The notes below the pieces were generated by a model that had not been told where the DNA came from, ran no database searches, and saw only the letters and a program-made list of their open reading frames with translations. Both the position numbers and the translations under genes were made by a program. 64,000 bases of DNA. It comes from CAWCXF01 sp963799455. GTDB lineage: Bacteria; Pseudomonadota; Alphaproteobacteria; Rhodobacterales; Rhodobacteraceae. Position 1 is the stretch's first letter; every line of letters starts with the position of its first letter. Positions 8,255-18,083 of the stretch are shown here, in pieces. The DNA lies in NCBI GenBank assembly GCA_963799455.1, contig CAWCXF010000008.1:1426001-1490000 (forward strand), in the 5' to 3' direction.

Positions 8255-8959
8255 ATGGACGCAGGGGGACGCATCGCGGGATCCGCACGGCGCGCGAGGA
8301 CGGGGGCGGTCCTGCTCCTCGCGGCGCTGGCGCTGGCGGCCTGCGCCGGGGGGCCGCCAGCGGTGGAGGGCGCGCCGCGGCTCTCGGCCGCCGATCGCGG
8401 GCGGGTGCAGTTCACGATGCTCGACGCGGTCAACGCGCTTCGAGCGGCCGACGGGGCGCCGGCGCTGGGGCTCGACGCGTCGCTGACGGCGGCGGCGGCG
8501 ACGCACTCGCGCGACATGGCGGCGCAGAACCGGCCCTGGCACTTCGGCTCGGACGGCTCCTCGCCGCCTTTGCGCGCGGCGCGGGCGGGCTATGGCGGCG
8601 CGTTCCGCGGCGAGGCGATCTCCGAGAGCTTCGAGACCGAGATCGAGACGCTGGCCGCCTGGATGGAGGATCCGCCCTCGCGCGGCGTCGTGCTCGACCC
8701 CCTGGCGCGCGAGATGGGGCTCGGCTGGTATCAGGAGCCGTCGGGCAAGGTCTGGTGGACGCTGGTGACCGGCACGCCGGAGCTTCCCCCCTCGGTGCCC
8801 GTCCCGGCCGCGCCGGGCGGCCTCGACGGGCCGACCCCCGCCGTGCCGCAGGCGGCCTACGCGCCCTATCCCGGGGCCGATCCGCTCGCCTCCTCGGCGA
8901 GACCGCCCTTCCCCTCCGACGAGGCGTCGCGGCCCCCGCCGCCGGGCCTGAGGGGCTGA
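8255..8959 (+). CDS. CAP (SCP/PR1)-domain lipoprotein
   Basis: 234 residues. A basic N-terminus (ARRARTG) and hydrophobic stretch AVLLLAALALAAC end in the lipobox LAAC, so a lipidated envelope protein is predicted. The CAP core covers roughly residues 45-175: MLDAVNALRAADGAPALGLD, LTAAAATHSRDMAAQNRPWH, EAISESFETEIETLAAWM and LGWYQEPSGKVWWTLVTG. The tail is Pro/Ala-rich. Bacterial CAP proteins are poorly understood secreted proteins. ATG 8255 puts the signal peptide at a normal position; ATG 8147 is the longer alternative. Confidence 0.85.
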   Translation: MDAGGRIAGSARRARTGAVLLLAALALAACAGGPPAVEGAPRLSAADRGRVQFTMLDAVNALRAADGAPALGLDASLTAAAATHSRDMAAQNRPWHFGSDGSSPPLRAARAGYGGAFRGEAISESFETEIETLAAWMEDPPSRGVVLDPLAREMGLGWYQEPSGKVWWTLVTGTPELPPSVPVPAAPGGLDGPTPAVPQAAYAPYPGADPLASSARPPFPSDEASRPPPPGLRG

Positions 8960-9196
8960 CGCCCGCGGCGCGCTCGCGGCGGGGGACGCGACGCCCGGCT
9001 TCTCGGCCGGCGCGCGCCCGGGCTCGGGGGCGGCGGCGCGGCCCTCGCGTCGAGGCGATGCCGGGGATCGGCCGCGTCTCGGGGAGCCCGCTCCTGGAGC
9101 ATCGTCCAGCCCGACCGAACCGCTCGGGCGCCCGGGCGATGCGGCCACGAAGGAGCCTGGAGCGCCCGAGCCGATCCCGTTGGTTCGGATGACGCT

Positions 9197-9682
9197 CTAG
9201 GGGAGGATGTCCACCGGCGTGCCGTCGGCGACCATGGCGTAGATGCGCTCGATCTCGCCGTTGTCGACGGCGATGCAGCCGGCGGTCCAGTCGCGCGCGG
9301 CGCGGAACTGGCGCGGCGTGCCGTGGATGAAGATGTCGCCGCCCGGATCCGCCCCCTGCGCGCGGGCCCGCGCCACGTCGCTCGGGCGCGGGTAGTCGAT
9401 GCCGATCGAGAGGTGGTAGCGGCTGTCGGGGTTGCGCCGGTCCACGCGGTAGCGCCCCTCCGGCGTGCGCCCGTCGCCCTCGACGCGCTTGGGCCCCTCG
9501 GGCGCGAAGCCGAGCTCGGTCCCGAAGGCGTCGAGCACGGTGTCCTCGTTCATGAGGTAGAGCCGCCGCTGGGACTTCATCAGCACCACGCGCGTGACCT
9601 CTGGCCCGTCATAGGTCCGGAACTTGGAGCATCCGCCAAGCCCTAGGCCCAGCAGCCCCAGCATGAACGCCAGCTTGAGCAT
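9197..9682 (-). CDS. L,D-transpeptidase (YkuD-domain) lipoprotein
   Basis: 161 residues. The start MLKLAFMLGLLGLGLGGCSK is a lipoprotein signal peptide with lipobox LGGC. The YkuD domain follows: VVLMKSQRRLYLMNEDTVL, PKRVEGDGRTPEGRYRVD and the catalytic IFIHGTP plus DWTAGCIAVDNGEIERIY with His and Cys nucleophile. It should make 3-3 cross-links in peptidoglycan or attach proteins to it, in the periplasm. It is the last chromosomal gene before the accessory island begins at 9871. Confidence 0.93.
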   Translation of the reverse strand: MLKLAFMLGLLGLGLGGCSKFRTYDGPEVTRVVLMKSQRRLYLMNEDTVLDAFGTELGFAPEGPKRVEGDGRTPEGRYRVDRRNPDSRYHLSIGIDYPRPSDVARARAQGADPGGDIFIHGTPRQFRAARDWTAGCIAVDNGEIERIYAMVADGTPVDILP

Positions 9683-9870
9683 CGTCCGCGCGCCTCCCCT
9701 CGCCCCTCGTCCCGCGACGCTAGCCCCGGCCCCGGCCCCGCTCCAGCGCCGCGGCGCCCTCGGGGCCCCGGCGGCCCCCTTGTGTCGCCTCCGCGCCCCA
9801 GGCGTGCGCCCGCCCGCCGCGCCTCGGCCGCGGCGGCATGGGCCGCCCCCACCCTTTCCGCGACCGGTCC

Positions 9871-11522
9871 GACCCTGTTGGCGAAGTCGCTGTTACGCCG
9901 CGAGTGCGGCGAAGCGCGAGGTTCTGGTGGGGGCGAGGGGGCGCTGAGCGAGCCATGCGGCGAGGCGGTCGAGGTCGATGGCCGCGGCCGTGACGACGCT
10001 CTGCAGGCCCGCCTTGGCCAGCCCGCGGTAGCGCGCCCTGCGCAGGCCGAAGGCGCGCACGCCCTGCGAGATCGTGCCCTCGACGCCCCGACGCTGGCCG
10101 TAGAGCTTCCGACCCGCCTCGGTTGTGAGCCGCGCTCTGGCAGCGGCGACCGCCTCGTGCTCTAGGCGGGGCAAAAGGCCGAGCTGGCGGCCCGGCCCCC
10201 GCGTGCAGCGCCGGCGCGAGGGGCATGGTCTGCACTCCGTCGGGTTGAACCCGACACGGATGAAGCGCTGGCCCGAGGCTCCCCTGGTGTACTGACCCCA
10301 TTGGGTGCTGATGCGCCCCTCCGGGCAACGCATTTGCCGCCTCTCCCAGTCCACCGTGAAGTCGGTGACGCGGAAGGCGCCCTCCTCTCGGGCCTGCCAG
10401 CTCAGGTCGGGTCGCGGTGGCCCGACGAGCTCGATGCCGTGACGCTCGCGCGCGGCGACGATGTGATCGCCGCTGACGTAGGCTGCACAGGCCGGATGCT
10501 CGGACGGGGCCAGCCCCCTGGCGGCCAGCGCGTCGTGGATCCCTTCGGTGCGCATCGCCTCGTGCACGTTGGCCTGGGTCGCCTCGGCGTGCACGATCAA
10601 GCGCGGCGCCCCAGGGTCGCAGGTCTCGGTGAGATGGACCATGTAACCCGTCCAGTTGGTGCCGCCTTTGGATCGGAAGCGGGCCTCGGTCTCGTATGGG
10701 CTCTCGACCCGGTCGCCGGGGCCGCGCCCCTGCACCGGTCGCAGCCGCACGCGGCCGGGTGCGCCATCGCCCCCACCTCCCATGGGCTCGTCCTCCGACC
10801 CCGGCATGACCTGCTCGAAGTGGCGTGCCCAGACGCGGCGCAGCACAGCGATCGCCGGCAGTTCTCCCACGCCCTCAGGCGCCTCCCCGCCATCCAGGGC
10901 ATCGAGCAGGTGGAAGCCATCCGTGCCCACTTGGATGGCGTAGGCGTCGCGCTTGGCAGGGGTGGCGGGCAGCCGGGTGTCCTCGACGCGCCGGTCATAG
11001 CGCCCGTGCCATTCGGCCCGCGCCATCTCGCGCAGCCAGTCGGAGGCGACCGCGGCGATGGCGTTCAACGCAGCGCGCAGCGTCTCGGCCAGGAGCTCCA
11101 GGCGATTGAGTGTGCGGACGGCGGCGAGCACGTGAGTGCTGTCGGTGCGGCTGCGCCCGCGGGCCTTGAGGAGCCCGCCTTCGCGGGCAGCGTCCAGCAG
11201 CCGGTCGAGCAGGCATCCGCCGGCTTCGTGCTCGAGCAGGCGCGAGCGGAACTCGCACAGCACCGAGAAGTCGAAGCCGGCATCGTCCAGCTCGAGGGCG
11301 AGCAGGTACTTCCAGTCGATCCGGCCGCGCACGGCGTCGGCCGCCTGCCGGTCGCTGAGCCCCTCGCGGAACTGCATGAGCGTGGCCAGCGCCAGGCGCC
11401 AGGGCGCGTAGCCAGGTTGCCCTCGCCGGGGGTAGAGGTCGGCGAAGTCGGCGTCCTCGAACACCGGACCGAGCCGATCACGCAGGAGCAGATACGGGTT
11501 GCCGCGCCGGAACGCGGCCCGG
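9871..11522 (-). mobile_element. IS1182-family element, copy 1 (truncated by an IS5-type insertion)
   Basis: The left terminal repeat GACCCTGTTGGCGAAGTCG begins at 9871. Sequence is practically identical to the complete copy at 27383-29163 (one difference noticed: G at ~11488 against A at ~29000). It stops at 11522 after AACGCGGCCCGG, where an IS5/IS903-type end begins; the remaining ~130 bp, including the right terminal repeat, are not found next to it. Confidence 0.88.
9893..11522 (-). pseudogene. IS1182-family transposase, N-terminus removed
   Basis: DDE transposase fragment identical in protein sequence to residues ~20-561 of the complete copy ending at 27405. Recognisable are DADFADLYPRRGQPGYAPWR, LMQFREGLSDRQAADAVRGR, FDFSVLCEFRSRLLEHEAGG, SRTDSTHVLAAVRTLN and the C-terminal QRRGVEGTISQGVRAFGLRR. 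The first codons are replaced by an inserted IS5-type element, so the protein has no native start. Confidence 0.88.
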
Positions 11523-12573
11523 GGCTCTGTTGCACGGAACGCCTGAAGGCCGAGCTTCCCCTTTCCCCGCGGCGGTCAGCCGACGGGTCGTGTGACGGGG
11601 ATGCCGAGCGCGGTATAGCGGTTGAGGATGGCGATGCGGACTTGGAGTTCGGCGGTCTGGCGGTCGAAGTCGCGGGCCATGAGCTTTTGCCCGAGGAGCT
11701 TCATGCAGTTCATCTTGGTCTCGGCGCGGCTTCGGCGGTGGTATCCGCTCCATCGGCGCCAGATCGTGCGGCCGAGGCGCTTGATGGCGCGCAGAGCCTC
11801 GTTCCTCGCTTCTACGCCGGGGCTGTCCTTCTCCCAAGGCTTGGCATTTCGCCGGGGCGGGATGACAGCGTCCGCGCCGCGGTTCGCGATGGCGTCGCGG
11901 CAGCCGCGGGTGTCGTAGGCGCCGTCGGCGGTGACCGAGACGATTGGCTCGTTTGCTGGGATCTGGCCGAGCAGGTCCGGTAGCACAGGCCCATCGCCGA
12001 CGCCGCTGCCGGTGATCTCGACCGCGCGGACCTCGAGTGTCACCTCGTCGACGGCGAGGTGGACCTTTCGCCAGATCCGCTTGCGCGCCCCGCCATGCTT
12101 GCGCGCGTGCCATTCCCCCTCGCCTCGGACCTTGATGCCCGTGCTGTCCACGAGCAGGTGCAGCGGGCCGCCGCTGCCCCGGTAGGGCAGCTGAACGGCC
12201 AAGGTCTTCTGCCGTCGGCAGAGCGTCGAGAAGTCCGGCACCGGCCAGTCGAGCCCCGCGAACTTCAGAAGGCTCGCGACGAAGCCGGTCGTCTGGCGAA
12301 GCGGCAGGCCGAACAGCACCTTGATCGTCAGGCAAGCCTGGATCGCGGCGTCGCTGTAGACCGGCTGGCCGCCGCGCTTGCCCGATGGCGCCGCGTGCCA
12401 GGGCGTCGAAGGGTCGAACCAGACGGTCAGCGATCCACGCTCACGCAGCGACGCGTTGTAGGCGGACCAGTTCAGGGTGCGGTAGCGCGTCGGGGCAGGC
12501 TTGGACATGACGCCCAGCTATGCCGCTGGACCGGCAATGTGAATCCCGGGCAGGCTTCGTGCAACATGTATAA
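11523..12573 (-). mobile_element. IS5-family (IS903-group-like) insertion sequence
   Basis: The left end GGCTCTGTTGCACGGAAC starts at about 11523 inside IS1182 copy 1. At the other end CTTCGTGCAACA (to 12573) matches the inverted repeat imperfectly and lacks the terminal GAGCC, so the right end is degenerate or damaged. It carries one intact transposase gene. A perfect right-type end, CCGTGCAACAGAGCC, is found only at 13316-13330. Confidence 0.8.
11576..12508 (-). CDS. IS5-family transposase
   Basis: Intact 310-residue DDE transposase starting MSKPAPTRYRTLNWSAYNAS. Features: YSDAAIQACLTIKVLFGLPL, the first catalytic region LLVDSTGIKVRGEGEWHARK, the second VSVTADGAYDTRGCRDAI, and the third near RRSRAETKMNCMKLLGQ with the YREK-like pattern (HRRSRAETK). 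This is typical of the IS903/ISL-like branch of IS5. It is complete, so the element may still supply transposase even if its right end is damaged. Confidence 0.9.
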   Translation of the reverse strand: MSKPAPTRYRTLNWSAYNASLRERGSLTVWFDPSTPWHAAPSGKRGGQPVYSDAAIQACLTIKVLFGLPLRQTTGFVASLLKFAGLDWPVPDFSTLCRRQKTLAVQLPYRGSGGPLHLLVDSTGIKVRGEGEWHARKHGGARKRIWRKVHLAVDEVTLEVRAVEITGSGVGDGPVLPDLLGQIPANEPIVSVTADGAYDTRGCRDAIANRGADAVIPPRRNAKPWEKDSPGVEARNEALRAIKRLGRTIWRRWSGYHRRSRAETKMNCMKLLGQKLMARDFDRQTAELQVRIAILNRYTALGIPVTRPVG

Positions 12574-12825
12574 CCGCCCCATGCGCAAGAGGGATCGTCG
12601 AAGCTTGGACTGACGCGCCGTCGGGTGCTGACATGTATCCGGCCTCGTGATGCGGCCATCGTCATGCCGCGGGCCCGTGTGGTGGTCGAGGATCGGGTCC
12701 AGATCAAAGCCGCGTGCTCGAAGGCACTTTGTTGCAGGCTGGGTGTCCCGATCCCGTCTCACGACTGCTGCGCCATACCGCTCCTTGCCCTCTTGTGCTC
12801 CGACGCCTCGCGACCGCGAGCGGCT
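12574..12825. other. Unassigned DNA between IS fragments
   Basis: 252 bp of mixed, somewhat less GC-rich sequence. Short open frames exist on both strands but none shows a motif I recognise. It probably holds further decayed mobile DNA. Confidence 0.4.
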
Positions 12826-12945
12826 CTACGCCGCCGCGACCGGAGCCCTGTAGACGCCGCCCCGGGCCATCAGGGCCCAGACGATCCGCGCCATCTTGTT
12901 CGCGAGTGCCACCCGCACCAGCATCCCCGGCTTGCACGCGATCCT
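12826..12945 (-). pseudogene. IS110-family transposase, C-terminal fragment
   Basis: The frame ends LVRVALANKMARIVWALMAR, then GGVYRAPVAAA and a stop at 12826. The ALANKMARIVWALM pattern is typical of the extreme C-terminus of IS110-family recombinases. Only about 36 residues are left; upstream sequence is unrelated. A matching N-terminal fragment lies at 25833 in the opposite orientation. Confidence 0.7.
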
Positions 12946-12971
12946 GCCGCCCGGCCCGTGGCGGCGGCGTG

Positions 12972-13163
12972 CACGTGCCGCGATCGAGCGGCTGCACGAT
13001 GAGTTCAAGCGACGCATCAAGCCCCAGACCGTCGTGCCCCAGGCCGAGCCGCGCCCATGCTGTCTCGGCGTGCCGGCCACGGGGAAGTCGCGTGCGCAAG
13101 GTCGGCGGCGGGGCGAGCGTGGCCGCGCCGCTCGCCGATCAGGGGATTGATCTCGCCGCGTGA
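12972..13163 (+). pseudogene. IS256-family (mutator-type) transposase, C-terminal remnant
   Basis: AIERLHDEFKRRIKPQTVVP (about 12981-13040) is the characteristic C-terminal region of alphaproteobacterial IS256-type transposases. The expected end (MRKVDGW...IDLAA-like) appears in another frame as VRKVGGGASVAAPLADQGID plus LAA and a stop at 13163. So a frameshift lies around 13055-13085, and everything upstream of 12970 is missing. Confidence 0.7.
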
Positions 13164-13234
13164 CGTCGTACCTCGCCCCGCGGGCGATCGCGTCGTCCCG
13201 ATTTCCACCACCTCCGAGCCAGCACCTCCTAAAC

Positions 13235-13330
13235 CGCCCACCGCACTCGGCATCGCCGTCACCCAGCCCGTCGGCGAACCCAGCGGGGAAAGGGGGAAAC
13301 CGACCTTCAACCGATCCGTGCAACAGAGCC
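13235..13330 (+). mobile_element. IS5/IS903-type element, 3'-end remnant
   Basis: TALGIAVTQPVG (13235-13275) parallels the TALGIPVTRPVG terminus of the intact transposase at 11576. The following ~55 bp match its downstream region base for base at most positions and end in CCGTGCAACAGAGCC at 13330, a perfect copy of the terminal repeat. It is in the opposite orientation to the intact element, so the block 11523-13330 is bounded by inverted 3' ends. Confidence 0.75.
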
Positions 13331-13415
13331 TGCGCGACGCGTTGAATGCGATGCGAGATGAGGGGCAACGGCGGGCGTCCTGAGGGCCTCGTCGGGCGCG
13401 CCGCCTCAACCGACC

Positions 13416-15201
13416 GGACACTGTTGGCGAAGTCGGCGGCTACGCGGCGAGCGCGGCGAAGCGCGAGGTTCGGGTGGGCGCGAGGGGGCGCTCGGCGAGC
13501 CAGGCGGCGAGGCGGTCGAGGTTGATGGCGGCCGCGGTGGTGACGTGCTGCAGCCCGGTCTTGACCAGTCCACGGTAGCGCGCCCGGCGCAGCCCGAAGG
13601 CGCGCACGCCTTGGGAGAGCGTGCCCTCGATGCCTTGCCGCTGAGCGTAGAGCTTTTGGTGCTCGGCTGTGCGCTCTCGCGCCCGCGCCGCTGCCAACGC
13701 CTCGTGCTCGCGCTGGGGAAAGAGCGACACGGGTCGCGCCCCCGCGACGCCGAGCGCGTGCGAGCTGTCCCGCGACGGGCAGGCTCGGCAGTCGGCCAGG
13801 CGGAAGCGCGCGTGCACGATCGGGCGGCCGCGGGCCCGTCCGGGGCTGCTGTGGGTCTTCCAGCTCGCGCTCTCCTCGCCCTCCGGGCAGCGCACCACCT
13901 GCCTGTCCCAGTCCACGGCGAAGTCGGATGCGTCGAACGCGCCTTCGCTCCGGCTCTGCCAGGTCAGGTTCCGGCGCTGCGGGCCGATCAGGTCGATGCC
14001 GTGCCGCTCGCGGGCGGAGATCAGCAGCTCGGCGCTCATGGTGGCCGCGTCGGCCAGATGCTCGGACGGCGCCAGACCCTTGGCGGCCAGCGCCGCGTGG
14101 ATCGCCTCGACCCGCATGGCCTCATGCACGCCGGCGCCCGCTCGTGTCGGCCTGCACGACCAGCCGCGGCATGCCCTCGTCGCACGTCTCGGTGAGATGG
14201 ACCACGTAGCCGGTCCAGCCCCGGCCGGCGCGGGTGCGGAAGCGGGCCTCGGGGTCGCAGGGCGACTCGACGCGGTCGCCGGGGCCGCGGGTCCGCAACG
14301 CGCGTCGCTGGACGGCCGCGGCCCCGCCGCCGTCCGACCTGCCCGCGCCGGCCGCGACCCGCTCGTAGTGCCTGGCCCACACGCGCCGCAGCACGGCGAC
14401 CGCAGGCAGCGCCGACAACCCTGCGGGCGCGTCGGACCGGTCGAGCGCGTCCAGGAGCGCGTAGCCGTCCGCGCCGACCTGGAGGGCGTAGGCCTCGCGC
14501 TTGGGGTCCGTCTCGGGCAGCCGGGCGCCCTCCACCCGGCGGTCGTAGCGCGCGTGCCAGTCTGAAGGCGCCACGGCGCGCAACCACTCCGGCGCGGCCG
14601 CAGCGATGGCGTTCAGGGCCGCCCGCAGCGTCTCTCCCACCAGCTCCAGCTGGTTCAGCGTGCGGATGGCGGCGAGCACGTGCGTGCTGTCGGTGCGCTG
14701 CCGCCCGCGCGCCTTGAGCCATCCGCCCTCGCGCGCGGCGTCCAGCACGCGGACGAGCAGGCGCTCGGAGGCCTCGTGCCGGAGCAGCCGGCTTTGGCCC
14801 TCGCACAGGACGCTGTGGTCGAAGCCGGCGTCGGTCAGCTCCAGCGCAAGCAGGTACGCACCACGATCCGACTGCGGACGGCGTCGGCGGCTTGGCGGTC
14901 GCTCAGCCCCTCGCGGAACTGCATGAGCGTGACGAAGGCGAGGCGCCACGGCGCGTAGGCCGGCTGGCCGAGCCTGGGGTAGAGGTCGGCAAAGTCGGCG
15001 TCGTCGAACACCGCACCAAGTCGGTCGCGCAGCAGCACGTAGGGGTTGCCGCGCCGAAACGCGGCCTGAGCGACGCGGGCGGTGCCCTCGGGAACGGCCG
15101 GGAGCGGCGGCTGCGGGCGGAGCGACATGGGCGGCCTCACGGCGGGAACACCACCCTACACCGCACCTCGCGCCAGCCCACCGACTTCGCCAACAGTGTC
15201 C
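13416..15201 (-). mobile_element. IS1182-family element, divergent copy 2
   Basis: Bounded by perfect 20-bp inverted repeats GGACACTGTTGGCGAAGTCG (13416) and its complement ending at 15201. At 1786 bp it matches the length of copy 3 (1781 bp), but is clearly diverged in sequence. Flanks are ACCGACC and TGTAGAT; no target duplication was recognised. Its transposase gene is broken. Confidence 0.88.
13440..15128 (-). pseudogene. IS1182-family transposase with two frameshifts
   Basis: Starts MSLRPQPPLPAVPEGTARV at 15128 and ends LAPTRTSRFAALAA at 13440, like copy 3. Frame changes occur near 14855 (after AADAVRSRI, where DWKYLLALE is expected; one base missing) and near 14130 (after VVQADTSG, where GVHEAMR is expected; one base extra, GGGCGCC). 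Substitutions throughout show it is older than the near-identical copies 1 and 3. Confidence 0.85.
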
Positions 15202-15589
15202 TGTAGATTGGGGCACGGGAAGCCGAGGCCTCGCAAGCCTCTGGAAACCAACCCCCCGCAGAGGCCGAACCGCAGGGGTTTGGTGCACGACCCCGGCCGG
15301 CGAGCGAAGCACCGCCGCGTCAGAGGCAGAAGCGCCCGTCCGCCACGACGCCGTGTGTGAGGATTTGGCGCAGATCCTTGCCGTGGCCCATCTTCAGCAC
15401 CTTGTCGCCGCGGCCGCGACCAACCGCCAGAGCGCCTCGCCGCCTGGGTGAGGGACGACCCCCACGGCTCGAACCAGGCGCTCCGCGTTCGACCGCCTGA
15501 TCAGCAACCCCACCGCGCCCACATGAAGCGTTCGCCGGCGGCACCTGAATGCGGCAGGGTCACGACGGCCCGGGCGTGGGCAGGACGGC
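15202..15589. other. Unassigned 388 bp downstream of the first dehydrogenase gene
   Basis: Follows the 3' end of the minus-strand dehydrogenase gene and runs into the IS1182 copy 2 end. A minus-strand frame to 15320 ends with VLKMGHGKDLRQILTHGVVA, which looks coding but matches nothing I know. It could be another truncated gene. Confidence 0.35.
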
Positions 15590-18029
15590 TCAGGCCCGCA
15601 TCCTCTCGTCGGCCGAGTCCCACAGGGGCGCGGGGCCGTGCGCGACGGCCGGGCGACGGACGCCGAAGACCTCCACCTCGACCTCGTCCGCGCCCCGAGC
15701 CAGAATCCGCGCGCAGGACCCCGAGCCCCAGCGACCGGCCGACGCGGTGGCCCCAGCCGGCGGAGGTGATCTCGCCCACGATCTCGCCGTCCTTCCAGAT
15801 CGGCGACATCGGCGGGGCGTCCTCCTCGCCGGCCTCGATGGTGAGGATCGCGGCCTTGCGGCGCGAGCCGGCCTGGCGCTCGACCTCGAGCGCCGCCTTG
15901 CCGGGGAAGTCCGGCTTGCCCCAGTCGACGAAGCGGTCGAGCCCGAGTTCCAGGAGCGTGTAGTCGTTCGACAGGTCGCTCTTCCAGCCGCGGTAGCCCT
16001 TCTCCAGCCGCAGCGCGTCGAGCGCATACATGCCGAAGGCCCGCGCGCCCGCATCCGTCAGCGCGTCCCAGACCCGCGGTGCGTCGGCCATCGCGCAGTG
16101 GACCTCCCAGCCCAGCTCGCCTGCGAACGACAGGCGCACCAGCATCGCGGGCACCCCGGCGACGCTCGCCTCCTGGACCGACCGGAACGGCAGGGAGAGA
16201 TCGGCGTCGGTGAGCCCCGAGAGCATCTCGCGCGAGGCCGGGCCGGTCAGCAGCAGCGTCTCGGCGGTGTCGCTGAGGTCGCTCAGCGTCAGGCCGGGGG
16301 CGAGCGCGGCCGCCAAGAGGTCGCGGTCGTGCCACTGCGCGCGCGCGGCCGTGATCAGCAGCAGGTCGTCGTCGCGCGGGATCACCGTCATCTCGGTGAG
16401 GAGGCGGCCGCGGTCATCGGCGAAGTAGGCGAGCCCGACGCGGCCGACCTTCGGCAGGCGGCTCGCGGTGCGGGTGTCGAGCCAGGCTCGCGCGCCGGGG
16501 CCGTGCAGCCGGAAGCGGGCGAAGCCCGAGATCGCCAGGAGCCCGGCGCGGTCGCGCACCGCCGCGCACTCCTCGGCGATGCGCGCCTGCCATGGCCCCT
16601 CGCGCCGCCAGGTCTGGGTCGCGGCCTCCGACACGTCGTCGCCGGGCGCGGCGAACCAGTTGGCCCGCTCCCAGCCGTTGTAGGCGCCCATCACCGCCCC
16701 GGCCTTGGCGAGGTGCCCGTGGAGCGAGGAGAGCCGCTTGCCGCGGCCGGCGGGCCATTCGTGACGGGGGAAGTGGGCCGCATACTCGTGGCCGTAGACC
16801 TCCATGCCCTTCGCGTCGCAATAGGCCTGGTCGGCGTGGCCGGTGAAGCGGCGCGGGTCGCACGACCACATGTCCCACTCGGTCGCGCCCTCGGTGACCC
16901 ATTCGGCCAGCACCTTGCCCGCCCCGGGCGACTGCGCGATGCCGAAGGTGAAGACGCAGGCCTCGTAGGCGTCGGGCACGCCCGGCATCGGGCCGATCAG
17001 CGGGTTGCCGTCGGGCGTGTAGGGGATGGGGCCGTTGATGACCCGGTTGACCCCGGCCGTGCCCAGCAGGGGCACGCGGGCGACCGCGTCCTCGAGATGC
17101 CATTCGAGGCGATCGAGGTCGTCGCCGAAGAGCTGGAACGAGAAGTCCTCGGGCATCGGGTCGTCCGGCGTCACCCAGTGGCCGCGGCAGTTTCGCTCGT
17201 AGGGCCCGAGGTTCAGCCCGGCCTTCTCCTGGCGCAGGTAGTAGGAGCTGTCCACGTCGCGCAGCAGCGGCAGCTTGCGGCCCTGCTCGCGCGTCCAACG
17301 GTCGAGCTCCTCGATCTCGTCGGTCAGCATGTATTGGTGCGACATCACCATCATCGGCACCCGCCGCCCGCCGAAGGGCACGAACCACTCGCCCACGCGC
17401 TGCGCGTAGTAGCCGGCGGCGTTGACGACCTTCTCGCAGCGGACGTCGCCCCGGTCGGTCTTGACCACCCATTCGCCGCGGTCGCGCTCGACGCCGGTCG
17501 CGGGGCAGGAGCGCACGATCCGCGCGCCTCCCGCGCGCGCGCCCTTGGCGAAGGCCTGGGTCAGCTGCGCGGGGTCGATGTCGCCGTCGCGCGGATCCCA
17601 CAAGCCCCCGGCGAGGCCGTGGGTCTCCATGAACGGGAAGGCGTCCTTCAGCTCGGCGTTCGACATCATCTCGAAGCTCAACCCCTGGGCGCCGGCCATC
17701 GAGCGGACATGGGCGAACTCCTGCATCCGCTCGCGCGAATGCGCCAGCCGCACCGAGCCGGTGCGGTGGTAGTTGATCGGGTAGCCCACCTCGTCGCCGA
17801 TCCGGCCGAAGAGATCGGTCGAGTAGCGCTGCATGGCCATCACCGACCAGGAGCCCGAGAAGTTCGGGCAGTTGCCCGCGGCGTGCCAGGTCGAGCCGGC
17901 GGTCAGCTCGGTCTTCTCCAGGAGCAGGCAGTCGCTCCAGCCGGCCTCGACCAGATGGTAGAGCGCCGACGCGCCGACCGCGCCGCCGCCGATGATCACC
18001 ACGCGCGCGGTCGAGGGGAGCTCTGCCAT
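15590..18029 (-). pseudogene. Dimethylglycine/sarcosine-dehydrogenase-like flavoprotein, one frameshift near the C-terminus
   Basis: About 812 residues once repaired. Residues 8-35 form the FAD Rossmann site ARVVIIGGGAVGASALYHL; GSTWHAAGN contains the His that carries covalent FAD in dimethylglycine dehydrogenases; then GGLWDPRDGDIDPAQLTQAF and VINGPIPYTPDGNPLIGP. The second half is a GcvT/aminomethyltransferase domain (GLLAISGFARFRLHG, LSFAGELGWEVHCAM, LRLEKGYRGWKSDLS, ITSAGWGHRVGRSLGLGV). After VLRAD the frame shifts; the true end (LARGADEVEVEVFGVRRPA to ADERMRA) is in the next frame at 15590. One extra base at 15714/15715 (GATC to GATTC on the gene strand) is enough. It lies downstream of the ABC importer genes, suggesting uptake and demethylation of an N-methyl amino acid. 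Confidence 0.85.
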
Positions 18030-18083
18030 GGTCTGCGCCTTTTGCGCGCTCAAGTGGGGAGGGTTCGGGGCGGCTCGGGCGGC

